Shown: piece after piece, positions 7,254 through 13,665 of the stretch | Layout of the letters: the number at the start of each line of letters is the position of its first letter | Position numbering within the stretch: the first letter of the stretch is position 1 | NCBI GenBank assembly: GCA_024275555.1 | Contig: JAJRYW010000600.1 | Location: forward strand, 1 to 21,096 | Reading direction: 5' to 3' | From: Calditrichota bacterium | Lineage (GTDB): Bacteria > Calditrichota > Calditrichia > RBG-13-44-9 > J075 | Length of the DNA: 21,096 bases | Notes under the pieces: generated by a model | Told to the model about the DNA's origin: nothing | Databases searched by the model: none | Seen by the model: only the letters and a program-made list of their open reading frames with translations | Program-made: the position numbers and the translations under genes

Positions 7254-8372
7254 CTACAATTTCCGGGCGACCTCCTCGGCCATTTCCAGGGTGGTGTTGC
7301 TGCCGCCCATGTCGTAGGTGCGCACTTTGCCCTCTTTGATGACCTCGGCAATGGCGCTTTCCAGGCGCTCAGCCATCTCGGTTTCACCCAGCCAATCCAG
7401 CATCAGTTTGGTGGTGAGCAGCATGGCCGTGGGGTTGACTTTATACTGGCCGGCATACTTGGGCGCAGAGCCGTGGGTCGGCTCGAAGACCGCGTAGTTG
7501 TCGCCGATGTTGCCGGCGCTGGCAAAGCCCAATCCGCCCACTAATTGCGCGGCCAGGTCGGAGAGAATATCGCCGAACATGTTTTCCGCTGCCAGGACGT
7601 CGTAATCGAACGGGTTTTTGAGCAGCCACATCGCCTGGGCGTCGATGTTGGTTTCCCAGAAGTCGATCCCGGGATACTCTTTGGCCACCTGGCGGGCAGT
7701 GCGGAGCATCAGCCCGCCGGTTTCGCGCAGCACGTTGGGCTTGTCCACCACCGTCACCGATTTGCGGTTGAATTTTTTAGCAAACTCAAATGCTTGTCGC
7801 ACGATGTTGGCGCACTTCTGCCGGCTCATAATCCGGGTGGAAATGGCCAGATTCTCCAGGCCGTACTGCTCAAACTTCTTCATTTTGGGATGATTGGCTT
7901 TGAGCACCTCGAACACCTCCTGGGGAACGGGATGAAACTCGACCCCGCCGTACATCCCCTCGGTGTTTTCCCGGAAGACTACCAGGTCGATGCCTTCTTT
8001 ATAATTGAGCGGGTTGCCGGGATAGGCTTTACAGGGCCGCATATTGGTGTGCAGGTTAAACTCCTGCCGCAGCCGTACGATGGGGCTGAAGTAATCGTAT
8101 CCTTTTCCGCGCAGTTCCGGAATCAACTCTTCCTGGGCCTCCTCTTTCGGCTTGGAGGTAATCGCTCCAAACAGGGCGCAGGTAGTGGTTTTCATCATCT
8201 CGATGGTGCGATCCGGGAGAGGATTCCCTTCGGTTTTCCAGAACTCCCAGCCAATGTCGCCGTGGATGTACTCGGCGTCTAACTTAAGCGTGTCGAGGAC
8301 GATCCGGGCCGCCTCCATTACGTCGTTGCCCACCCCGTCGCCGGGCAGCCAGGCAATTTTGTACTTCGCCAT
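7254..8372 (-). CDS. Isocitrate/isopropylmalate-type dehydrogenase
   Basis: This is a 372-residue beta-decarboxylating dehydrogenase that oxidises a 2-hydroxy-tricarboxylate with NAD(P). Visible features: N-terminal GDGVGNDVM (11-19), substrate arginines R102, R112 (NMRP) and R134 (FRENTEG), the catalytic lysine K211 in DKPNVL, metal-binding aspartates D244, D268 and D272 (NID, FGDILSDLAAQL), and the cofactor loop FEPTHGSAPKYAG (296-308). The segment YFSPIVRLRQEFNL aligns residue by residue with the E. coli isocitrate dehydrogenase stretch around Ser113, placing S96 at the substrate/phosphorylation serine. That favours isocitrate over isopropylmalate, but homoisocitrate or tartrate are not excluded. 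ATG 8370-8372 has AGGAGGAG at good spacing. It lies 41 bases downstream of the HD-like gene, probably co-transcribed. Confidence 0.9.
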   Translation of the reverse strand: MAKYKIAWLPGDGVGNDVMEAARIVLDTLKLDAEYIHGDIGWEFWKTEGNPLPDRTIEMMKTTTCALFGAITSKPKEEAQEELIPELRGKGYDYFSPIVRLRQEFNLHTNMRPCKAYPGNPLNYKEGIDLVVFRENTEGMYGGVEFHPVPQEVFEVLKANHPKMKKFEQYGLENLAISTRIMSRQKCANIVRQAFEFAKKFNRKSVTVVDKPNVLRETGGLMLRTARQVAKEYPGIDFWETNIDAQAMWLLKNPFDYDVLAAENMFGDILSDLAAQLVGGLGFASAGNIGDNYAVFEPTHGSAPKYAGQYKVNPTAMLLTTKLMLDWLGETEMAERLESAIAEVIKEGKVRTYDMGGSNTTLEMAEEVARKL

Positions 8373-8413
8373 ACTAAAACTCCTCCTGATGGAATTTTCT
8401 TGTTTGGTTTGAT

Positions 8414-8953
8414 TTATTTTACCAGTTCAAAATCGATGAAATCGGCATGGTGGAAGATGATTGCCTCCGGCGACCGCTGTTCTCCGGCCCCTTCCTTGCT
8501 GTGCACCGCGATGATATGCATGACCTCGGCAGGCACATCGTATTTAAACGCCAGGCCCACCCCGCTGAAGGGATGGCGCAGCTTCTTGCCGTAGTCGGAT
8601 TTGTAGATAGTTCCGTCGGGTTTTTTGTCGAACTCCAACAGCTTGGCCACATCGGCAAGAAGGGCGCCGGCCACCAGGTAGTCGCGGTTGACCGGGGTTT
8701 TGCGCTCGGCGTAGGCCTCGGTAAGCACCTCATCGCAGGCGATGCACATCCGGCAGACTACCCGCACATGCTCCAGAAAACTAATCTTGACATCCTCCGC
8801 CAGCAGCGTGAAAGGAATGGATTTCAGCTCCTCCACGCTCCAATTCCGGTAGGCAATGGCGTCTTGCCAGACCTTCACCACCTTGTCTTGCAGCTCGGTG
8901 TCGCGAATTTCCCCGATTTCAGGGATCAGGGCTAACACTTCTGCTTTGGTCAT
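8414..8953 (-). CDS. HD domain-like protein with a substituted HD pair
   Basis: A 179-residue protein resembling HD-superfamily metal-dependent phosphohydrolases. Candidate metal ligands are H62 (FLEHVR), D101, H127 (LRHPFSG), H151 (IAVHSKEG), and H168/H169 and D171 (FHHADFIDFE). The motif normally reading HD before the VAKL helix is AD here (A100-D101), so the site may be altered or metal-poor. The substrate is unknown. The start is ATG 8951-8953 with GGAGG four bases upstream; a start at 8986 would add eleven residues with no signal. It sits between the citryl-CoA lyase-type gene (165 bases upstream) and the dehydrogenase gene (41 bases downstream), implying a role with them that I cannot define. 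Confidence 0.8.
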   Translation of the reverse strand: MTKAEVLALIPEIGEIRDTELQDKVVKVWQDAIAYRNWSVEELKSIPFTLLAEDVKISFLEHVRVVCRMCIACDEVLTEAYAERKTPVNRDYLVAGALLADVAKLLEFDKKPDGTIYKSDYGKKLRHPFSGVGLAFKYDVPAEVMHIIAVHSKEGAGEQRSPEAIIFHHADFIDFELVK

Positions 8954-9047
8954 AAATCCTCCGTTTAGATTATTTGTGAAACTCAAAATGTTCTGCCGCG
9001 AGACGCTTAGCTCGCAAAGATTTCTTAATCATTCAATTTCCTTCGCG

Positions 9048-9118
9048 GGCTTGGCGCCTTCGCGGCAAAAAAAACATGAAGACCCCTTTGCCGGCTTGGC
9101 GCCTTCGCGGCAAAAAAA
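9048..9118. repeat. Exact 26-base direct repeat abutting a stop codon
   Basis: Two identical 26-base units lie at 9048-9073 and 9093-9118, starting GGCTTGGCGCCTTCGCGGC and ending in A7. The period is 45 bases. The second ends next to the TAG (9119-9121) of the citryl-CoA lyase-type gene. A looser variant (CGCTTAGCTCGCAAAGA) lies just left, at about 9004-9020. The unit contains the palindrome TTGGCGCC/GGCGCC. It looks like a dispersed intergenic repeat family. Confidence 0.7.
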
Positions 9119-9907
9119 CTAAAGCACCTCCGGTACCGGCCGTTCCTCCGGTCCGTCGTATTCGTGGTCGACCGGGTCAATTTTGCGCATGGGGCGCTGC
9201 CGGGTCTTTTCTTCAATAATATGCGCCACCAATCCGGGCAACCGGGCAATCATGAAGAACGCGTTGGCAAGCTGCGGATCGAAATCCATCTCGGCCAGCA
9301 GCGCCCCAATAGCTCCATCGACATTGAGCGGAAGCGTTTTGCCGGTAATCTCCTGCAATTTGGTTTCAATCGCCCGGGCCATGGCGATGTGCTCCCCGCT
9401 GAGGCCGTATTCTTCCGCCAGCGCCAGCAGCCGGGCCGTGCGCGGGTCGGCGGTGTGAATCCGGTGTCCGAACCCCGAGAGTTTCTTCTTCCGGGCCTTG
9501 TAGGATTTCACCAACTCTTCCGCGGCTTCCTCGATGGAAAGCTGCTTTTCCTGCTTCAGCGAGAGCCCTTCTTTCAGGATCAGCATACAATCCTCAATGG
9601 CCCCGCCGTGGAATTTAGAGATCGATAAAATCCCGGCGGCAACGGCGGCGTTCAGCGGCGCGCCGGTCGAGGCGACCGTCAGGGCGCTCAACACCGAGGG
9701 CGGCGTCGCCCCATGATCCACTGAAGAGGTTAAGATCGCTTCGATCATATCGCCCTCGCGGCGGCCGGGCAGTTCCCCTTTAAAAAGCAGGTAGACCATC
9801 TGGCCAAAATTGGCCTTGCCGATCAGGTCGTTGAGCGGGTAGCCGCGCACCAGCAGGTTGTTCGGCTCCACTTTGGTGATGGCCGTTTTCCAATGTAGTG
9901 ATCCCAT
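9119..9907 (-). CDS. Citryl-CoA lyase / short citrate synthase-family protein
   Basis: A 262-residue protein of the citrate synthase superfamily, far shorter than true citrate synthase (about 370-430 aa). Its length matches stand-alone citryl-CoA lyase, homologous to the C-terminal domain of ATP-citrate lyase. It would cleave citryl-CoA to acetyl-CoA and oxaloacetate, or run the reverse. Catalytic-type residues are visible: H65 in SSVDHGATPPS, H148 in GFGHRIHTADPR, and D197 in NVDGAIGALL. ATG 9905-9907 has GGGAGG at good spacing. No citryl-CoA synthetase or succinyl-CoA ligase-like gene is in the window, so direction and partner are unknown. It heads the cluster running into the HD-like, dehydrogenase and PrpD genes. 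Confidence 0.87.
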   Translation of the reverse strand: MGSLHWKTAITKVEPNNLLVRGYPLNDLIGKANFGQMVYLLFKGELPGRREGDMIEAILTSSVDHGATPPSVLSALTVASTGAPLNAAVAAGILSISKFHGGAIEDCMLILKEGLSLKQEKQLSIEEAAEELVKSYKARKKKLSGFGHRIHTADPRTARLLALAEEYGLSGEHIAMARAIETKLQEITGKTLPLNVDGAIGALLAEMDFDPQLANAFFMIARLPGLVAHIIEEKTRQRPMRKIDPVDHEYDGPEERPVPEVL

Positions 9908-9992
9908 AAATCCTCCCGTGCTATACGATTCAGGTCAAAAATATATTGTCTGATTTGATTGCCTTAATTACTCCTAAATGTTTGCCACAGAG

Positions 9993-10148
9993 ATATTAGC
10001 CCCTTTCGGGGTCTTATTCGACTCCCGGGCGGCCGGGATTGTCGATTTACTCTGTCGAAGACACCCCGGCCGGCCGGGGACCGAAGTGTGCGAAAGCACT
10101 TAGCCTGTATTACCAGTTTCTTTCGGGGTTTCAATCGACAATCTTTTT
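9993..10148 (+). ncRNA. Candidate structured RNA (unassigned)
   Basis: GATTGTCGATT (10037-10047) is the exact inverse of AATCGACAATC (10133-10143), and TTTTT follows at 10144-10148, so a closing stem plus T-run is possible on the plus strand. Enclosed are the 16-base perfect palindrome CCCCGGCCGGCCGGGG (10064-10079) and a GAAA-loop hairpin (AAGTGTGC GAAA GCACTT, 10084-10101). Ahead lie CCCC TTTC GGGG (10000-10011) and an alternative stem TCGAC...GTCGA (10018-10045) that competes for the left arm. Two degenerate copies of one unit of about 30 bases occur at 9994-10022 and 10108-10139. It does not match tmRNA, RNase P, SRP or 6S as I know them. Confidence 0.3.
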
Positions 10149-10354
10149 GCAACAAAAGCCCGGGAAAAGAGGCTGTTTTATTCCACGACCGTAAAAGGTG
10201 TCCCGGTGCGGTTATTTTATAAGAAATTTTCGGAAAAACAAAACATTATTGATCTTTGGCAAAACAGCATCCCGCTCTGCGCCTTCAATAAGCCCCGGTT
10301 TATCTCCGGCACACCCGGGAAAAGCCCGGCGCTGAGAAAAAGTTCCCTCAAAAT

Positions 10355-10378
10355 ACACCGGCAGAAAATACCGGGTGT
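10355..10378 (-). terminator. Weak terminator-like hairpin downstream of pyk
   Basis: On the minus strand, ACACC-C-GG pairs with CCGGTGT around a 9-base loop, with one bulged C, and is followed by ATTTT. It lies about 80 bases past the pyruvate kinase stop. The short T-run makes it a weak call. Confidence 0.35.
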
Positions 10379-10457
10379 CATTTATGCCGTATCGGCCGGC
10401 AAAGAAGCAGTGTAAAGAGAGAGCCGGGATTCGACAAAAGGCTCCTGGCGGCAGAAA

Positions 10458-11897
10458 CTACTTCAGTTCCCCGGCCTTAATCAGGTTAGTCGGTACACCG
10501 CGCCCAAAGGGAAAACCGGCTGTGATGATATATTTCCCATGTTTGTGCAGGAGTTTTTCTTTCCGGGCTAATTCCAGGGCGTTTTCCAGGAGTTCATCCA
10601 TATAGTGCTCCACGGGCAGATAGCGGGGCGCCACGCCCCACAACAGCGCCATTTGGTAGTAGGTCGCCCGGTTAATCGTGAGGGCCAGGATAGGCGCTTC
10701 CGGGCGAAACCGCGAGATCATCCGGGCCGTGAATCCGCTGCTGGTGGGGCAGATGATCAGATCGGCGTTCAGGTTCTGGGCCAGCATGGTTGCCCCGCTG
10801 GAAATGGCCTGGGGAATTTCATTTTCTTTCTGAACCACTTCGTGCAAATTGGTGTTGTAGAAAGGGAAATTTTTTTCGGTTTCCATGGCAATGCGCGCCA
10901 TGGTTTTCACGGCTTCCAGGGGGTATTTGCCGATCGCGGTCTCTTCGGATAGCATGATGGCGTCGGTGCCGTCCAGAATGGCATTGGAGATATCGGTTGC
11001 CTCCGCCCGGGTGGGCCGGGGAGAATTGACCATAGAGAGCAGCATCTGGGTGGCGGTAATCACCGGTTTGCCAAATTCGTTGGCAACGCGGATCAGCGTT
11101 TTCTGGATAATCGGAATCTGTTCGATGGGAATTTCCACCCCCAAATCGCCCCGGGCCACCATAATCCCATCCACCGCTTTGATGATCTCCTGGAAATTAC
11201 GCACCGCTTCGTGCTTCTCGATCTTGGCAATAATGGGCACATACCGGTTTGCGGCTTTACAGATCACCCGGGCCATATTGACATCCTCTACCTGCCGCAC
11301 AAAGGAGAGCGCCACGTAATCCACCCCCTGCTCCAGCCCAAACTGCAAATCCCGGCGGTCTTTTTCCGTGAGCGCCGGAATGTTAAAGCTGCCCTCGGGA
11401 TAATTGATCCCCTTGTTCGAGGTCAATTCGCCGCCGTTCAATACCTGGCAGTATACCCGGGGCGGGTCTACTTTTTTAATCAGGACTTCAATATTTCCAT
11501 CGGCCAGAAGCAGGCGGCGCCCCTCGGTAACATCATGGGCGAAGGACTGGTAAGAGAGGGGAATCCGCTTGCCCTCGCTGGCTTTCAGGGTGGGATCAAA
11601 AATTAATTCATCGCCGCTTTTCAGCAGCAGCGGGGGGTCGGAAATGGCGCCGATACGAATCTTGGGCCCGCTCAGGTCCTGCAGAATGGCCACGGGAGTA
11701 TCCAATTCCCGGCGGATTTTTTTAATGGCGGCGATCAGTTTGGCGTGACTTTCGTGGGCGCCATGAGAAAAGTTGAGCCGGAAGGTGTTCACCCCGGCCC
11801 GGATCAGTTTACGGATCATCGCCGGCGAAGAAGTTGCCGGGCCTAATGTCGCAACAATTTTCGTCTTTTTGGCTTTCAAACGCTGGGCGCGGGACAT
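10458..11897 (-). CDS. pyk: Pyruvate kinase
   Basis: Cytoplasmic glycolytic enzyme converting phosphoenolpyruvate and ADP to pyruvate and ATP. The 479-residue length is normal. Visible features: KTKIVATLGPATSS (11-24), RLNFSHG (40-46), the active-site signature PIIAKIEKHEA with K225, DGIMVARGDLGVEIP (243-257) carrying the Mg-binding acidic residues, and TATQMLLSM (281-289) followed by SPRPTRAEATDISNAILDGTDAIMLSEET. The C-terminal domain (about 350-479) is complete and there is no extra PEP-utiliser domain. The ATG at 11895-11897 has only a distant GGAGA, so initiation may be weak or coupled to the upstream MBL gene, whose stop is 68 bases away. The gene runs in the same direction as the MBL hydrolase and DUF151 genes. 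Confidence 0.95.
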   Translation of the reverse strand: MSRAQRLKAKKTKIVATLGPATSSPAMIRKLIRAGVNTFRLNFSHGAHESHAKLIAAIKKIRRELDTPVAILQDLSGPKIRIGAISDPPLLLKSGDELIFDPTLKASEGKRIPLSYQSFAHDVTEGRRLLLADGNIEVLIKKVDPPRVYCQVLNGGELTSNKGINYPEGSFNIPALTEKDRRDLQFGLEQGVDYVALSFVRQVEDVNMARVICKAANRYVPIIAKIEKHEAVRNFQEIIKAVDGIMVARGDLGVEIPIEQIPIIQKTLIRVANEFGKPVITATQMLLSMVNSPRPTRAEATDISNAILDGTDAIMLSEETAIGKYPLEAVKTMARIAMETEKNFPFYNTNLHEVVQKENEIPQAISSGATMLAQNLNADLIICPTSSGFTARMISRFRPEAPILALTINRATYYQMALLWGVAPRYLPVEHYMDELLENALELARKEKLLHKHGKYIITAGFPFGRGVPTNLIKAGELK

Positions 11898-11965
11898 TTA
11901 AATAGGTTCTCCGAATCGCTGCTCATAAGGTGGTATACTGGGTTTACCGGGCCGTCTCGGCATGG

Positions 11966-12868
11966 TTAAAAAATAAATTCCATGGATTCCGAGGCAAGGT
12001 AGGTTTCCGGAAACATTTCCTGTGCGGCTGCTTCGATTTCTTTCAGGGTCTTATCGCTGTGTTTGGGGTCGTGATGAAAGAGGAGCAGTTTTTTCACCCC
12101 GGCTTTTCGGGCAACTTCACAGGCCATCTCGTAGGTGCTGTGTCCGAATCCCTGGAACATGGCGTATTCCTGCCGGGTGTATTGGGCGTCGTGGAAGAGC
12201 AGATCAGCGTCTTTGGCAAAATTAATCAGCCGGGTGTCGCCGCCCGGGAATCCTTCGCTGTCGGAGGCAAACACCACCACCGCATTTTCGGTTTCGACCC
12301 GGTAGAAAAAGGCCCCGCCTTTGGGATGAAGATAGTTGCGCATACAGCTAATTTTGGCCTGCCAACCCGGTTCCGGTTCATCGACAGTGGTCAGTATCTG
12401 GTAGTCATCATCGTAAAAATATACAATGGAATGCTCTTTCATTTGATGAAATTGCCGTTTGAAGGGCAAATCCGCCATTCCCACCGGGAAAAAGGGCGGA
12501 TGCACAAATGTTTCCAGGGTATCCTGCAGGGTGTAATCCAGAATTTGAGGAGAAATGAAATGAATATCGGTTTGAGGCATATAGAGCATCAGGAAATAAG
12601 GGAATCCCACCAGGTGGTCGATATGCAAATGGGTGAAGAAGAGATTAATTTTCCAGCTCCGGGCGTCTTTGCGCTGGTTTTGGAACTCCTGGAAAAGGTC
12701 TTGCCCGGCGTTGATGATTCCCGATCCGGCGTCAAATAAGATGATGTGGTTGCCAATATCCATGCGCAGGCAGGTGGTGTTGACGCCAATTTGAGTGGCT
12801 GTACCGATTGTTGGCGAATAGCTTCCCCGCGCTCCATAGACCTTGACTTTCAGTGTTGGTTTTGCCAT
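11966..12868 (-). CDS. MBL-fold metallo-hydrolase
   Basis: A 300-residue metallo-beta-lactamase-fold hydrolase that would bind two metal ions. The signature THLHIDH (79-85) gives H80, H82, D84 and H85. Further ligand candidates are H181 (NYLHPKGG), D203 (FASDSEG), and H265 or H266 (LFHHDP). The segments DLLFHDAQYT (222-231) and GHST (242-245) are typical of the RNase Z/PhnP-like branch (COG1235 type), whose substrates include phosphodiesters. The actual substrate is unknown. ATG 12866-12868 is preferred, since AAGGA lies 8 bases upstream; the GTG two codons earlier overlaps that site. It follows the DUF151 gene by 31 bases and is likely in one transcript with it. Confidence 0.88.
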   Translation of the reverse strand: MAKPTLKVKVYGARGSYSPTIGTATQIGVNTTCLRMDIGNHIILFDAGSGIINAGQDLFQEFQNQRKDARSWKINLFFTHLHIDHLVGFPYFLMLYMPQTDIHFISPQILDYTLQDTLETFVHPPFFPVGMADLPFKRQFHQMKEHSIVYFYDDDYQILTTVDEPEPGWQAKISCMRNYLHPKGGAFFYRVETENAVVVFASDSEGFPGGDTRLINFAKDADLLFHDAQYTRQEYAMFQGFGHSTYEMACEVARKAGVKKLLLFHHDPKHSDKTLKEIEAAAQEMFPETYLASESMEFIF

Positions 12869-12899
12869 ATCCACATCCTTATTTCATCGCACATTCACA

Positions 12900-13448
12900 T
12901 TATTGCCGGGACTCTAATTTCTTAATGTCATCCCGAAGTTGAGCGGCCCGCTCGTAGTCTTCTTTTTCGACAGCCTCTTGCAGTTCTTTTTTCAGGCGTT
13001 CCAGGCGATCCTGGTTGGTGTCTATCTGGCGATCTTCGATATCCTGGAGTTCATCGGCGCTGTAGGCGCCTTTGCGCATCACTTCTTCTTCGACAAAGAT
13101 GCGGATGTTTTGCCGCACTGCCAGGGCAATGGCGTCGCTGGGCCGCGCATCCACCTCATACACCTTTGATTTCCGGCGCACCTGGATAATTGCATAATAG
13201 GTGTTATTCCGCAAATCGGAGATAATTACCCGTTCGACTTTGGATTCCAGGGTATTGAGAAGGTTTAACATCAAGTCATGCGTAATCGGTCGAGGCGGTT
13301 GAATATTCTCCAGACCGAGAGCGATGGATTGGGCTTCAAATTCGCCAATGATAATCGGCAAGGTTTTATCCCCATCGACTTCTTTGAGAATCACACCGCT
13401 TGCTTGAGATTGGGTTAAAAACAATCCGTTAATTTTTACTTCAATCAT
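12900..13448 (-). CDS. Bifunctional nuclease family protein (DUF151) with a UVR motif
   Basis: A 182-residue protein. Residues 1-130 form a DUF151 / bifunctional nuclease domain: PIIIGEFEAQSIAL (31-44), THDLMLNLL (56-64), and the characteristic DARPSDAIALAVR (100-112). Residues about 147-181 form a UVR-type helical hairpin (RLKKELQEAVEKEDYERAAQ and following), the motif by which UvrB and UvrC interact. Some DUF151 proteins have reported nuclease activity, but the physiological role of this group is unsettled. ATG 13446-13448 has GGTGGGG upstream. A good sigma-70-type promoter lies about 60 bases upstream. Probably the first gene of an operon with the MBL hydrolase. Confidence 0.9.
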   Translation of the reverse strand: MIEVKINGLFLTQSQASGVILKEVDGDKTLPIIIGEFEAQSIALGLENIQPPRPITHDLMLNLLNTLESKVERVIISDLRNNTYYAIIQVRRKSKVYEVDARPSDAIALAVRQNIRIFVEEEVMRKGAYSADELQDIEDRQIDTNQDRLERLKKELQEAVEKEDYERAAQLRDDIKKLESRQ

Positions 13449-13504
13449 TCTTTACCCCACCGTTTAGGATGCATTATATATTCGTTGGTCTGTTCAAATT
13501 GCTT

Positions 13505-13533
13505 AGTATACAAAATTTAATTTCTTTTGCCAG
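13505..13533 (-). promoter_or_regulatory. Sigma-70-type promoter for the DUF151-MBL transcript
   Basis: On the minus strand, a -35 of CTGGCA (13528-13533, 4 of 6 to consensus), exactly 17 bases of spacer, then -10 TATACT (13505-13510, 5 of 6). The predicted transcription start near 13498 leaves a 5' leader of about 50 bases before ATG 13448. The region is strongly AT-rich, as expected of a promoter. Confidence 0.6.
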
Positions 13534-13560
13534 GCTATTAAAGGACTTTTTAATAATAGC
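13534..13560 (-). promoter_or_regulatory. Operator-like palindrome just upstream of the -35
   Basis: GCTATTA (13534-13540) and TAATAGC (13554-13560) form a perfect 7-bp inverted repeat immediately upstream of the -35. The inner sequence also has the dyad ATTAAA...TTTAAT. The position suits an activator site. The regulator is unknown. Confidence 0.35.
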
Positions 13561-13665
13561 AAAATATTAAGTTATCCACCATGTTTTACATCACGGCCAA
13601 CAGGCTTTCCGCCCTTGCCGGTTTAAAATTTCTATGCAATCTAACGCTCAATACGGGCAAAAAGA

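Larger units (their letters stand above)
9908..10457. other. 550-base gene-free spacer, palindrome-rich
   Basis: No credible coding frame. The short frames here lack ribosome-binding sites and family resemblance. The left half (about 9990-10148) holds a dense set of GC-rich palindromes, described separately. The right half has a terminator-like hairpin at 10355-10378 and several CCCGGG-centred short dyads. A promoter for the citryl-CoA lyase-type gene should lie near 9910-9960, but I see no convincing hexamer pair. Confidence 0.6.

Noticed and set aside
9994..10139. Two imperfect units of about 30 bases, one with an ATTGAAAC-like end, resembling CRISPR repeats
   Set aside because: Only two units, different lengths, a spacing of about 85 bases filled with palindromes, and no cas gene in the window.
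10206..10415. 69-codon plus-strand open frame in the 9908-10457 spacer
   Set aside because: No ribosome-binding site, no family resemblance, and it overlaps hairpin-forming sequence.
10458..11897. MLLSM in place of the common MLESM in pyruvate kinase as an active-site change
   Set aside because: This position varies in functional pyruvate kinases (for example MLDSM), and the catalytic lysine and metal ligands are intact.
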